Assembly (NCBI RefSeq): GCF_040869045.1
Contig: NC_090319.1
Coordinates: 345,010,302 to 345,074,301 of the forward strand
From: Eurosta solidaginis
Taxonomy: Eukaryota; Arthropoda; Insecta; Diptera; Tephritidae
Length of the DNA stretch: 64,000 nucleotides
Direction of reading: 5' to 3'
How positions within the stretch are numbered: position 1 is the first letter of the stretch; each line of letters begins with the position of its first letter. The position numbers were made by a program, and so were the translations under genes. Below the pieces are notes generated by a model that searched no databases, was not told where the DNA came from, and saw nothing but the letters and a program-made list of their open reading frames with translations. Shown piece by piece: positions 44,641 to 55,262 of this stretch.

Positions 44641-45699
44641 GCCATAAGTTCGAAATAGTAACGGGCTTCCTTTATTTGAAAACCAGCACAAACAACACCA
44701 TCAGACTAAAAATTCAGCGAAGCCTGGCTCTGCTGAAATCGAAGGCACTTTCGCTACATTAGAGGGGCAAATTAGTTCAACTTCTTACCCATATAAAGGA
44801 AGCTCATTCAGTGGTATAAAAACCGGCCATCTGCTCTAAGCGTGCCCCACGGCCATACTGTAGGCCAGTCGCTATAACCTAACCTAACCTTAGATACCGA
44901 AGGTGACAAAGGGATTAAAGTCAAATCAAAATCAATATTCGTTGATCACAGCATAGCTCGCTGAACAATTGCCAGTTTTTATCACCGTCGGATAATGAGG
45001 TCTCACAAAGTATCCATGTTGGTTTGTTCTTAATTGAAAAAGCGACCATCCAACCAATAACCAACCTTGAAATTTTTAATTGATTGTAAAGTCGCTAAGC
45101 ATTATTTTGATGTTATCATAACTGCGTAGGCGCAAATAAATTTTCTTTTTAATACCTTTTCTTTAGAAAGGATCGCTGCCTGAGACTCGTGTACAGCAAT
45201 TAACAGCAGTACCGAAAAGTGTTTTTCCCACCGCAAAGAATAGATGTTGGCTTTTTGCCTTGCCCCTCCCATAGCGTTCCATATATGGCCCGCTTTACTG
45301 GGGATATGCTCTGATCGGAATCTTCCTTTAAAGTAAATTATAATCTTAAACATGTTCTCCATGGTCGCCATTAGAAAAAAGCGTCCTTATCCCATACCTC
45401 GTTGTTACATTACCTTTTACCTAATACCTAATACAGGTTAATATCCAAAAAAGTTTAGGTAAAAAATAGATTTAGTAAGTTTTCGTGCTTTGCAACGATG
45501 TATGTCTCTTTAGAAAATTCCTTAAACAATTTTTATTAAAAGCTAAACAAATTTATAATAACATACTAAATTAAATTGTGTATTCAATGAGAAAATTAGA
45601 AATTATATTTATTTCTCAATATTTATATTATAATACAATAAATGCAAATATTTCAACAAGTTCATCAGGCCACCCGCCCATGTGTGCTTGGGGTACATA
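44641..45699. other. LINE 3'-end tail at 44.87 kb, remainder unassigned
   Basis: ATAACCTAACCTAACCTTA at 44874-44892 is a CCTAA-type tail, so 44650-44873 is probably a plus-strand LINE 3' untranslated scrap. 44893-45699 is AT-rich without recognisable content. Confidence 0.4.
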
Positions 45700-47170
45700 A
45701 ATACCCAATAGTCACACAAACAAATTAAAGACTACCTCAGAACTACTCTAGGTGTCTGCGCATAATGGCTTAAGAAAGGTTCCTCTCCAAAGTGTCTTTC
45801 GCTGAGAAAGTGAGGGCAATGAAACATTACGTGGAGTTCCTCCTCTATCCTACTCTTATTTAAATACCCCTTGAAACCGCAGTACCCACTCAATGTGAGC
45901 GTGAGGTGGTAATTGAGTTTGACGTGCTTCCTCATATCATTCCTCTATATTTTGAACTAACGTAAAGCTCCAGTGCCCTTTCTTCGATTGTTTCCACCAT
46001 TCTTGCCACCTTACTTTTGCTCGTAACCATGCATTTTTATTGCCATCTTCAGATATTCGCCAATGCTATACAGAGAAGTAATTTCGTTTGACATCAGATC
46101 AACGGGGATTTCCACGAGATATAACAAGGCGGCCGCCGTGGTGTGATGGTAGAGTGCTCTGCATACCACACCGAAGATCCTGGGCTCACTCCCCGGTCAA
46201 AGCAACATCAAAATTTTAGAAACAAGATTTTTTCAATTAGAGGTAAATGTGTCTAAGCAGGGTTGCCCCTCGGCAGTGTTTGGCAAACACTCCGAGTGTA
46301 TTTCTGCCACGAAAAGCTCTCAGTGAAAACTCATCTGCCTTGCAGATGTCGTTCGGAGTCGGCATAAAAGAAGTAGGTCCCGTCCCACCAATTTGTAGGA
46401 AAAACTAAAAGGAGTATCACGCAAATTGGAAAAGAAGTTCGGCCTTGAATATCTCCGAAGGTTATCGCGCCATACATTTATTTATTTTAATTATAACAAG
46501 GATCGCGTCGTCGGACAACACCCGATATGCACTTGCTATTCGTATAGCACTAATTCGGTAAGCTGCTGATGTATATTTTGGGTGGGTCATTTTAGATCCG
46601 TGCTAAACTGGTGCTGCGTATAATATTATCGAGCTGGTTACATTAGATAAAAAGCAACGGGTTCATCAGCTATTATCGCGAATGTGGGGCAGTATTCGCA
46701 TTAGGGCTTTACTAACTTTAGCAAATTTCTCTCCCACTGCCCTAGAGTGCTCCTTAAAAGTTAGTCTTGAGTCAATTTTAATTTATTTGCTAATCACTTA
46801 TGGTTAAGGCTACCTCAGTCACAGTTCGCTTTGAGCTCACTAAAACCACTTATATCTTGTTGCCAGCCATCGCAAACGCCATATTTTTCAGCCATTCCTT
46901 TATTCTTCCTACAGCCTCATTACATATTGTTTGAAGTATATCCCGTTTCTTAGTCACTGCTACGACGACGATATCAAATTTGTAGCCGACAGTTTTCGTG
47001 CGGGAAGGTCTATTAGTAGCACACCGTCATACACCGCATTCCATAGCTTTGGCCCTAGAACATATCCCTAAGGAACGCCACCAGTGAAAGTGTATTTGCT
47101 TGTTCCTTCACCGGTATCAAAAAGGAGTACTCTGTCGCTAAAATAGCTCCCGATTCTAATTTCAATTTAC
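45700..47170 (-). pseudogene. R1-clade LINE RT and C-terminus, interrupted by a SINE
   Basis: Minus strand: TGGVP-stop-GYVLGPKLWNAVYDG (RT motif B, near 47060; the expected Gln is a stop), LRNGIYFKQYVMRL, RLTFKEHSRAVGEKFAKVSK, ALMRILPHIR, SIILYAAPV (thumb), YRISAIRIASAYRVLSDDAI ending near 46500. After the SINE it resumes with WQEWWKQSKKGHWSFTLVQN and the knuckle region LSGYCGFKGYL, ELHVMFHCPHFLSER (first Cys pair lost). The YADD block is replaced by unreadable sequence. Related to the copy at 27.7 kb. Confidence 0.78.
46130..46491 (+). mobile_element. tRNA-derived SINE, complete, 10-bp target duplication
   Basis: 362 bp flanked by tataacaagg at 46120-46129 and 46492-46501. Head: CGGCCGCCGTGGTGTGATGG (A-box region), CCTGGGCTCACTCCCCGGTC (B box, slightly degraded). 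Body: GCCCCTCGGCAGTGTTTGGC, GAAAAGCTCTCAGTGAAAAC and GTCGTTCGGAGTCGGCATAA, then AATTTGTAGGAAAAAC. Tail: GGTTATCGCGCCATACATTT. It sits inside the R1-clade LINE. The duplication and tRNA-like head fit LINE-assisted SINE insertion. Confidence 0.93.
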
Positions 47171-47524
47171 TATGTACATAGCTTTATGTGTATGTGAGTA
47201 AATATAATATACAGATATCCATGCAAATTTGCCTTTGTTACACAAAATTTTCAAGAAAACTTTCTTCTTTGAAAAATTAATAGCAAGCAGGTGTATGGGA
47301 AAAAATACTCATTTGTTTCATCGAAGAATTTTGTAGGCATTCCAGCAATTAATATCTTGGATTTTGTCATTAACATATAAAATGCTTATAAGTTTAGTTG
47401 AACAATGAATTTGTGTTAAACTTCGGAGACAAAAGAGGCAATAAATGAAGTTAATGATATTTCGTTTAAAGTTGTAATACTCAGCTGAGCAGAGCTCACA
47501 TATCATCATCATATATATTATTTC

Positions 47525-47882
47525 GGCGGCCACCGTGGTGTGATGGTAGCGTGCTCCGCCTACCACACCGTATGCCCTGGGTTCGCACCCCGGGCAAAGC
47601 AACATCAAAATTTGAGAAATAAGGTTTTTAAATTAGAAGAAAATTTGTCTAAGCGGGGCCGCCCCTCGGCAGTGTTTGGCAAGCGCTCCGGGTGTATTTC
47701 TGCCATGAAAAGCTCTCAGTGAAAACTCATCTGCCTTGCATATGCCCTTCGGAGTCGGCATAAAACATGTAGGTCCCGCCCGGCCAATTTGTAGGGAAAA
47801 TCAAGAGGAGCACGACGAAAATTGGAAGAGAAGCTCGGCCTTAGATCTCTTCGGAGGTTATCGCACCTTACATTTATTTTTT
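47525..47882 (+). mobile_element. tRNA-derived SINE, well preserved
   Basis: GGCGGCCACCGTGGTGTGAT head, GGGTTCGCACCCCGGGCA B box, the same body as the 46.1-kb copy, tail GTTATCGCACCTTACATT. It lies next to, and its 3' half is part of, a large inverted duplication with 50.2-50.5 kb. A short TACTCAGCTGAGCAGAGC scrap of the 31.8-kb repeat precedes it at 47478. Confidence 0.9.
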
Positions 47883-48065
47883 TATTTATATATTATTTCT
47901 AATTGCTATTTTTATGTACGGGTCCCTTTTTCGTTCTTATTTGGAATCCAAATCTATAAATTGAATTTTGGTTGTAAAGATAGAGATTGGGGCTATTAGC
48001 GAGCTTTGGGCAATTTGGCCGTAGTGCTTTTGGTTAGCTGTATTTTATTAAAATAACCAGCTTTA
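47690..48065. repeat. left arm of an inverted duplication (partner 50175-50540)
   Basis: SINE 3' half plus ATTGCTATTTTTATGTACGG, GTCCCTTTTTCG, TTATTTGGAATCCAAATC, GCTATTAGCGAGCTTTGGGC. The same order appears inverted at 50175-50540. Because identity crosses the SINE boundary, either the SINE is part of a larger repeat or a SINE-containing block was duplicated in inverted orientation. Confidence 0.78.
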
Positions 48066-48233
48066 CCAGGCGCACGTTGTAATGCCCAAGATCGAATGGA
48101 TGTTGCGTTTTTTTTCTGTTTTGTTTGTTGATAATTTAATTTATTGTTCTGTAAATTGAATTGAATTTTTTACGCATATTTGGTGAAATTTTCTGTTAAA
48201 ACATTTTATTCCTGTATCTTATTGTATCTTATT

Positions 48234-48510
48234 TTAAATTATTGTATTGCTTTTACCGCTGATGATTGTTGCTTTGATTACATTCCGAAGAAGCATGACT
48301 GGTGAGCCAATTTTCAAAGTTGATATATGCGCAGGCATTCTTTTTGGTTCTAAGGAGTATAGAAATTCATTTGGATAATTCACAATTTTATCTTCATCTG
48401 TAACTATGTCGATCGATTTATATTTCGTCACTTCACCAGTAAATTAATTTTGAAAGCGATCATTGATTTTGTTAACATGATCATTTGTGGGAGCTAAGAT
48501 AGTTCTTTCG
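48234..48510 (-). pseudogene. Helitron helicase C-terminal fragment
   Basis: Minus strand: CERTILAPTNDHVNKINDRF, a stop, then VTKYKSIDIVTDEDKIVNYP, NEFLYSLEPKRMPAHISTLK, IGSPVMLLRNVIKATIISGK. This is the PIF1-type helicase end of Helitron RepHel proteins, where the conserved run is YP-x-EFLNSL...MP-x-H-x-L-x-LKIG-x-P-x-MLLRN. The segment normally following LLRN (with CNGTRL) is deleted. No Rep domain or Helitron ends are seen. Confidence 0.85.
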
Positions 48511-48689
48511 CATAGCCAAAAAACAAAACCATTTAAATTTAAAATTCTTAATTCTGAAATATGAAAAACTTTCGTCTTGATCGAAGGAACCTCGAGCCAA
48601 AATTTGGTGATGATCGAGGTATAGCAAACACGTTTTCATAGGGAACACACACACAGAATTTGATTTTTATAGAAGACTAGCAGACCCGG

Positions 48690-49149
48690 CAGACGTTGTT
48701 CTGCCCTAAATTTGGCCTATCTGCATACATTTTAATAAGCTTTTTCCGTCTAAATCTGCCCTCGCCCCTCTACACTTTTTCCTAATATTTTTATTCACTC
48801 CTCCCTCCGTCTTTTTCGCTTCATCTCCATCTTCATCTCATTCTATGTCTTTCTCAGCCTCCTTCTCCTTTTTCTCTTCTCTCAAGTTTTTCTCCTTCTT
48901 CTTCTCACATTCCGAGTCTCAGTCCCAGTCCCAGTCCGTCTCTGGTATACTTCCCGGAAAAAAGCATCGTAAATACTAATATAGGCAAATTTATATACGA
49001 AATTTCAGGCAAATCGAATAGGACGTATGTAAATAGGTATGTGGGTATTATTAATTCTTGTCTTTATTTCGGCTTCGCATGCATATTTACCAGTTTTGCC
49101 AGGTTGATGCGACTAAATCGAATATCACAATGAACTTTAGAGCTCTCAG
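48690..49149. repeat. satellite-bearing dispersed repeat with polypyrimidine tract
   Basis: Starts AGCAGACCCGGCAGACGTTG and TTCTGCCCTAAATTTGG, shared with 28.54 kb. 48770-48945 is a pyrimidine-rich run (CTCCTTCTCCTTTTTCTCTT, CAGTCCCAGTCCCAGTCC). It leads into the 129-bp minisatellite, which may belong to the same element. Confidence 0.65.
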
Positions 49150-49783
49150 CAACAGCTTTCATTTGATATCCATATTGTATAAACACATTCTAGGGGTGCC
49201 CGGGTCCACGTTTTGGGCTATATCTCGAGACCCTAGCCTCCCAGTTGTATGAAAATTATCCTGTACTATAGCATCCATCAACAGCTTTTATTTGATATCC
49301 ATAATGTATAAACACATTCTACGGGTACCCGGGTCCACGTTTTTGGCTATATCTCGAGACCCTAGCCTCCCAGTTGTATGAAAATTATCCTGTACTATAG
49401 CACTCATCAACAGCTTTCATTTGATATCCATATTGTATAAACACATTCTAGGGGTATCCGGGTCAACGTTTTGTCCTATATCTCGAGACCCTAGCCTCCC
49501 AGTTGTATGAAAATTATACTGTACTATAGCACCCATCAACAGCTTTCATTTGATATCCATATTGTATAAACACATTCTAGGGGTACCGAGGTCCACGTTT
49601 TGGGCTATTTCTCGAGACCCTAGCCTCCCAGTGGTATGAAAATTATTCTGTACTATAGCACTCATCACCAGCTTTCATTTGATATCCATATTGTATAAAC
49701 ACATTCTAGGGGTACCCCGGTCCACGTTACGGGCTATATCTCGAGACCCTAGCCTCCAAGTTGTATGAAAATTATATGGTGGA
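49150..49783. repeat. minisatellite, five units of exactly 129 bp
   Basis: Units start at 49150, 49279, 49408, 49537 and 49666 with CAACAGCTTT(C/T)ATTTGATA; the last is cut at about 118 bp. Each contains CCATATTGTATAAACACATT, CTAGGGGTACCCGGGTCCAC, ATCTCGAGACCCTAGCCTCC and AGTTGTATGAAAATTAT. Divergence is a few percent with no length change between units. All frames contain stops. Confidence 0.95.
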
Positions 49784-49990
49784 GATTTCGAGTTCAATAC
49801 TCAGCACCCGAAAAGCTAGCTGATGAAGAAGTGAAATTCAGAACCATGTCCTAGTAACCATTGCCGTTTGAAAACTGTCTAACTTTTACCTAATATCAAT
49901 AACAAAAACAATTGCATAAAACAATATGAGAATGTCTCGCTAATTAAATATAGATAATACCACAGATATTACAATTTGTACTTTTTACTT

Positions 49991-50345
49991 ACGAGCCGGA
50001 CCCGTGCGCATCTTGTCGTATCAAATATCAACAGATCACAGCTGTTCTATCAATCAATTAAACCTTAACAGCTTGCGCTGCCATCTGGCGTATGGTAGCA
50101 ACTGCCGGTAATGCAGTGTAAATATTCACAATAGTGCCATAATACAAATAGATTTCTTTGTGAGCGCACAATCGTTTAGCGCACAAATTATTTTAATAAA
50201 ATATAGCTAAACAAAATCACTACGACCAAAATTGCCCAAAGCTCGCTAATAGCCCGAATCTCCATCTTTACAATCAAGACTTTATTTATAGATTTGGATT
50301 CCAAATAAGAGCGAAAAAGGGACCCGTACATAAAAACAGCAATTA
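49991..50345. repeat. dispersed repeat copy and right arm of inverted duplication
   Basis: Direct relative of 34930-35230 (ACCCGTGCGCATCTTG..., GGCGTATGGTAGCAACTGCC), extended by GTGAGCGCACAATCGTTTAG. 50175-50345 also pairs inverted with 47890-48065. Confidence 0.75.
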
Positions 50346-50347
50346 TA

Positions 50348-50540
50348 AAAAAAAAATGTAAGGCGCGATAACCTCCGAAGAGATTTTAGGCCTAGCTTCT
50401 CTTCCAATTTGCGTCGTGCTCCTCTTGATTTTCCCTACAAATTGGCCGGGCGGGACCTACATGTTTTATGCCGACTCCGAAGGGCATATGCAAGGCAGAT
50501 GAGTTTTCACTGAGAGCTTTTCATGGCAGAAATATTGAGG
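50348..50540 (-). mobile_element. SINE 3' half, minus strand
   Basis: AATGTAAGGCGCGATAACCT, CGAAGAGATTTTAGGCC, GCCGACTCCGAAGGGCATAT, CTGAGAGCTTTTCATGGCAG. The head is missing; it is replaced by the unknown frame that follows. A plus-strand SINE 3' scrap (AAATTTCTTCGGAGGTATAT) at 50775-50818 closes the other side. Confidence 0.85.
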
Positions 50541-50757
50541 GATTTTTTCTAATTTTCTTCAAAATATATTCGAACTCCATTTGCAGAACCTCTGTCACAT
50601 CTCCTTCAAGAATGTCTGAGCAATGGAATTTTCTAGACTCATGGAAATAATGTTCCATGAATTCCGTATATAAATCTGTAGCCGCAATGATGTTTGCAAC
50701 TCCAGACTGATTGTTAAACAGAATACTCTGGCAAAGGTATTCGATCATATGTTGCAA
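50521..50757 (-). CDS. unrecognised 78-codon frame between SINE pieces
   Basis: Reads MQHMIEYLCQSILFNNQSGV, ANIIAATDLYTEFMEHYFHE, SRKFHCSDILEGDVTEVLQM, EFEYILKKIRKN. The composition is protein-like (acidic and aromatic residues spread evenly), but the last ~6 codons run into SINE sequence, so the true C-terminus is lost. It could be a captured host exon or transposon fragment. I do not recognise the family, and chance is possible. Confidence 0.3.
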   Translation of the reverse strand: MQHMIEYLCQSILFNNQSGVANIIAATDLYTEFMEHYFHESRKFHCSDILEGDVTEVLQMEFEYILKKIRKNPSIFLP

Positions 50758-51207
50758 TGAAAATTGTTTAAGGTCGGCCTAAATTTCTTCGGAGGTATAT
50801 CGCGCCTTGTATTTGCTTATTTAAATTATTCAATTATATAGGCTATGCAACATGGACTTTTCCTGGGAGGTCCACTTCAACTAATTAAGTTTTAGTCACC
50901 AAACGAATTGTCAGGCTATTGAGAGCCATGAGCCACTTGATGTCATTTATACTGGCTTGTAGAAAACATTTTTAGTATTGCCTTTTTACTACTATTCATT
51001 ATTATACACACTTTGGTACATACATATATACTTTATGTATGTATATACAAATGGTGAGGAATACTTTTTGGAGCATTCAACAGAACTATGTATGTATATT
51101 AGTTACATTGATATTATATATTCTGTTTAAAAACTTCGATTTTTGTGCAAAAACAAAAAGTAAAAAGGTTAGAGCAGAGAACGAAATAGTTCTTGAAAAG
51201 TTAGCGG

Positions 51208-51900
51208 AGGTTAGGTTAGGTTGAACTGGCCGGCGCATGAGGACCTCACATTGACTGAGTGAGTCTGTGGTGTTACCAGAAATTTGTTTTAACGACCAAA
51301 CTGAAAAACCCTATCGAAAACCAGGACCTATGTTATAAAATAACTCCGTCCTCTCGGCAAATACTAGAGGCTTCCTAGGACTGAAGTCACTTGCTGCTTC
51401 TAGATCTGACAGCTGTATCACTCCTAATAGCTGGAGTCTTAGCCTGGCAAGCGCAAAACAGGAGCACAGAATCTGCTCGATCGTTTCCTCCTCCAACCCG
51501 CACTTTCTAAATCTGCTATCACTGACCAAGCCCAATTTAAAGGCATGTGACGCCAGAAGGCAGTGTTCAGTCAGAAAACCCGTCATGAGTCTACAGTCCT
51601 CTCTTTTTAATGATAGAAGCAACTTTGTTAGTCTAAGGTTGTAAGACCTACACGTAATATTCGACACGTTGCAGCCGCGCGCTTGAACCCACGCCTTTCC
51701 CGCTTGATCGATCATGTGAACCTCTCGCCTTCGGATAATCTCGCCAAGTCTAATTGAGACGTCTACGGAGTAAGCTTCAAGGGATTCGCCCTTTTTAGAT
51801 AGTTCATCTGCTTTTTCATTCCCATCTATTCCAATATGCCCTGGGACCCAATATACTCGTAGATGTATGCTTATCCTTGTCCCGATTTTAAACACTCCGA
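51208..51900 (-). pseudogene. I/LOA-like LINE, RNase H end and C-terminus, open frame
   Basis: The frame 51895-51311 (194 codons) is open: LRVYWVPGHIGIDGNEKADELSK split as LRVYWVPGHIGIDGNE and KADELSKKG (end of RNase H), then LGEIIRRREVHMIDQAGKAW, LTKLLLSLKREDCRLMTGFL, TEHCLLASHAFKLGLVSDSR, FRKCGLEEETIEQILCSC (Cys/His-type motif), ending NIGPGFR. The 3' untranslated region continues to TTAGGTTAGGTTG (51210-51222), the inverse of the CCTAA tail. It is 5'-truncated but otherwise well preserved, probably a young copy. Same family as 4.0-4.8 kb. Confidence 0.85.
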
Positions 51901-52971
51901 GTTAGCGGAGGAATTTAAAAATTCAAAATAAAGCCGAATGTAGTGAAGTAAAACAGGAAATGGGTACAAAGAAAACAGAAGTAGGCGATGTAGAAGTGAC
52001 AAATTTTAACGGCGGATTGACTGCCTGTTAAATTTGTTGACAGGATAAATATAACGAGCGTTGCAGAAGATGAAATTTTGTTTAAAGGATAGATAAATTT
52101 GAGAAATCGGAAGTCAGCAAGAGATATTTGACGAGTACAAGAAATTTTATTAGTTACTCTTTTCATGCTCTGATTGATTTATTAATGAAACAACTGCCTT
52201 CCTTTTTATTAATCGGAATATATAATAAATCAATAAATATATGAAAACTTTTGGTAATCAGTCAATCGCACACCCCTAGTAACAAGAACGTATATCCGAT
52301 TTCCTTCTATATAAAGTGAGTATAATTTTGTTTTTTATAGAATAACTAAAACAGTTTTTGGAGTAAAATATTTTCGAAAATTGGTGCGACTTGGATGAAC
52401 CAAATTGATCATACTAAAAAACTTTCTGAAATTTCTAAGGGCAAATAAAAGAGTTTAAGAAACTTTTTAAAATTTGTTTAGATATATTTCGTTTTAAAAT
52501 TCAAATACGCGAGGAGTATTAAGTACTGTGGAAAGCAAAAATATTACACCACACTGTGTGCGGTGCTTCCAGATGTATCCGGCGAATAATATAAAGTTGC
52601 TGCAGGTAAAATTTAGTAAATTTTACTCTCAGCCTTTACAGCGTTTTAGAAGTCGTATATCGTTTTCACACAGAAACTTAATCGAATCACAATATTATTT
52701 AATGAAATAATTAAGTTTCCCTTTTCATACAGGACCTTTTGCTTCTTTAAGCGAACATCTATCAGCAAGCCCAAAAAAATATTTCGTTTTTACAAGAAAT
52801 AATTAAAATGGAAAGCAGCCGTTTCTTTCTTAACTATAAATACAATCAACTACCCATAGATGTTGCACCTAACCAAATATGTGCCTATTTTTTTAAAAGC
52901 CAATTAGCGAAAATTTAATTTTGAATTTTTTCGTGTTATTCTATTTTTCGTAAATTTTTGGAAATTGTTTC
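51901..52971. other. AT-rich stretch without recognised feature
   Basis: Short frames only; nothing recognisable on either strand. Confidence 0.35.
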
Positions 52972-53239
52972 GTTAGCTTAATGTGAAAATGTGCTAAGTC
53001 ACTTTTTTTGAAAAATTTTATTTAAATGCAGTTTTAAAACTGAATTCAAAATACATCGATTACAAAAAAAAAAAATATTTTCATTTTTAATTTTTACGTG
53101 CTGTAGGCAATGATGTGTAAATGTGCTAAGTCGTCAGCTGTTAAAAAGAACGTGCTAAGTCAACCTGTCAATAGTATCTATCTGAATTACTAGTCGTTTC
53201 TTTGTGCGCACATTTTATTTATTTGTTTAATTCATTCAA

Positions 53240-53500
53240 TCTAAAAGTACATGCGTTGTTGTTGTTGTATTAACGATAAAGACACTCCCCGAAGGCTTTG
53301 GCGAGTGTTACCGATGTTGATGGTCCTTTGCCGGATATAGATCCGGTACGTTCCGGTAACAAAGCACTATTAAGGTACTAGCCCGACCATCTCGGGAACG
53401 ATTTATATGACCACATTAAACCTTCTAGGCCATCCCGCCCTCACAATCCCTCAGTTCCATGAAGAGCTTGGGGTCGACAGGGCCTCGGCTCTCAATGAAA
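53240..53500 (-). repeat. LINE-type 3' end with CAACAAC tail, minus strand
   Basis: GTTGTTGTTGTATTAACG (inverted tail), ACACTCCCCGAAGGCTTTGG, GATGTTGATGGTCCTTTGCC, AGATCCGGTACGTTCCGG and AAGAGCTTGGGGTCGACAGG match 30.94-31.17 kb inverted. A hairpin, AGGGGTTGCGAACACAACCCCT, shows as AGGGGTTG / CAACCCCT at 53573-53594. No clear protein. Confidence 0.65.
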
Positions 53501-53838
53501 TAGGCTTCGCCACGGTTAGGTGAGGTTGGCATTGGGTTTGGAGAAGCTATATATTGCGCTGGCCACCCCTTGAGGGGTTGCGAACACAACCCCTTGAAAT
53601 TGGATTCACTCAATTGAGACATGCCTTTGGTGTTTGATAAATGCTTTGCGCTGACCATAATCTACTTCAATTATTACATGTCGATAACTACATGCTTTCT
53701 TACAGACTAATAGAAAACAATTCAAGCTTAAACTTATATAAGCTGGTATTAAAATGAATAACACTACTGAATCTACTAGATGTATAGTTCTAGTTACAGG
53801 TTCATTCATAGCATAATTCGTTTTATGCCTTATAAATA

Positions 53839-53925
53839 TAAATGTAAGGCGCGATAACCTCCGAAGAGATCTAAGGCCGAGCTTCTCTTCCAATATGTGT
53901 CGTGCTCCTCTTGATTTTCCTTCTG
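53839..53925 (-). mobile_element. SINE 3' fragment, minus strand
   Basis: AATGTAAGGCGCGATAACCT, CGAAGAGATCTAAGGCCGAG, CTTCTCTTCCAATATG, GCTCCTCTTGATTTTCC. It abuts the LINE fragment to its right without a visible duplication. Confidence 0.8.
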
Positions 53926-53934
53926 TCATGCAAA

Positions 53935-54440
53935 GCCTGAAGACCAATCAATTTGTGCCTGCTGGTATATGATGGGAGGGCGTCTGACCAGTGAAGCATA
54001 CGTAAAGCAATTTTTGTAAAAAATTGTTGAACTCTTTCAATTTTATAGGAGTTAGATTCATAGAAAGGATTGCACATTATTGAACAATATTCAAGACCAC
54101 TTCTGATAAAGGATATATAAAGTGCCTTCAACGTCATAGGGTCCTTAAAGTCACTGGTGTTACGTCTACTGAACCAAACCATTGCAACAGATTTTGAAAC
54201 AATGAAGTCAATGTGACTAGAAAAAGAGAGTTTGGAGTCAAAAATTACACCCAAGTCTTTACTCTGTTGACAACGATTAAGAGGTGTAGCATTTAGTTTG
54301 TAGATAAAATATGTGGCAATTGTCTTTATGGAATAAGACACAACACAGCATTTGTTTGAATTTAAAAATAAATTATTGTCCGCGCACCATCCGGCAAAAG
54401 AGTCCAGATCAGAACCGTTACAAATAGTTTGACAAATAAA
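53935..54440 (-). pseudogene. non-LTR retrotransposon, end of RT and thumb
   Basis: Minus strand: CNGSDLDSFAGWCADNNLFL, NSNKCCVVSYSIKTIATYFI, NRCQQSKDLGVIFDSKLSFS, SHIDFIVSKSVAMVWFSRRN, DPMTLKALYISFIRSGLEYC, MCNPFYESNSYKIERVQQFF, LRMLHWSDALPSYTSRHKLI. This is the standard run from just after the YADD block into the thumb. It is open for 156 codons and truncated at both sides. Same general type as 15.2-15.8 kb. Confidence 0.82.
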
Positions 54441-55009
54441 TAGTATTTTTTGTGAAATATATAGTTTTAGGGTTATATTTCAATCATTAAAGGGGAGGAG
54501 TGATGGGAAAACATATTGAGTAAAAAGTGCTAAGTCAGGAGAAAAAATTTGTTTTGAGTGCGGAAATTGTGCGAAGTCATATAATAGCTGCTGGGTTAGC
54601 ATACATGATTTTTATTTATCTTTTTCAAAGCTTCTACACTCAAAAGTATTGCAACTAAGGTATCTTCATTCACAGTTTTGAAAAAAAGGTTATTTCGAAA
54701 ATTATTCATTTTTTTCGTCTCCTGTAAAATTCGTGAAAAGTGACTTAGCACATTTTCACATTAAGCTAACAATTTTTGATTGTCATTTGTTACATTGACA
54801 ATAAAATTCGAAGCACCAAGCAAAACCGAATGGATTTTTCACTCGATTAGGCATTCAATAAAGCAATAATGCGATAATTAAGAATTTGTATTTTTTATGG
54901 AAGAGTGAGTCCAATTAGGGCTTTAATGTAGAAAACTTGATTAATAATTTCATTAAGCCTCTCTGTGAAATTGGCATTAAACTATTTTTGTTTTTAAGTG
55001 CTGCGTTCA

Positions 55010-55262
55010 AGTCACAGGAAAATCAACGTCAAAATGTGTTTGATCGGAAAAACATTTTTCTAAGCGAGAACGCCCCTCGATAGTGGTTTGGTAAACACTC
55101 CGAGTATATGAAATGTTTTTCAGCGAAAATTCAGCTGCTTTGCAGATACCGTTCGATTTCGGCCAATTTGAAAAAAAAATAATTAAAAGTAGCACAACGC
55201 AAATTGAAAGGGCAGCTGGCCTAATTCTCCTAGGAGGTAAACCGCGGCATTTATTTTATTTT
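55010..55262 (+). mobile_element. SINE, degraded, plus strand
   Basis: TTTTTCTAAGCGAGAACGCC, CCTCGATAGTGGTTTGGTAA, CACTCCGAGTATATG, GCAGATACCGTTCGATTTCG, CGCAAATTGAAAGGGCAGC, then ATTTATTTTATTTTTTTAT. The head is largely lost. Confidence 0.65.

Larger units (their letters stand above)
52972..54770. mobile_element. candidate DNA element with ~35-bp inverted ends and GTGCTAAGTC motifs
   Basis: The left end 52972-53007 (GTTAGCTTAATGTGAAAATG, then TGCTAAGTCACTTTT) is the exact reverse complement of 54736-54770. GTGCTAAGTC recurs near both ends at 52991, 53123, 53152, 54527, 54569 (GTGCGAAGTC) and inverted at 54742, like subterminal transposase-binding motifs. The interior holds LINE and SINE insertions and no transposase. 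No target duplication was defined. Confidence 0.55.

Noticed and set aside
49150..49783. Regularly spaced repeats as a CRISPR-like array
   Set aside because: 129-bp units are contiguous with no unique spacers; this is a minisatellite in a eukaryotic genome.
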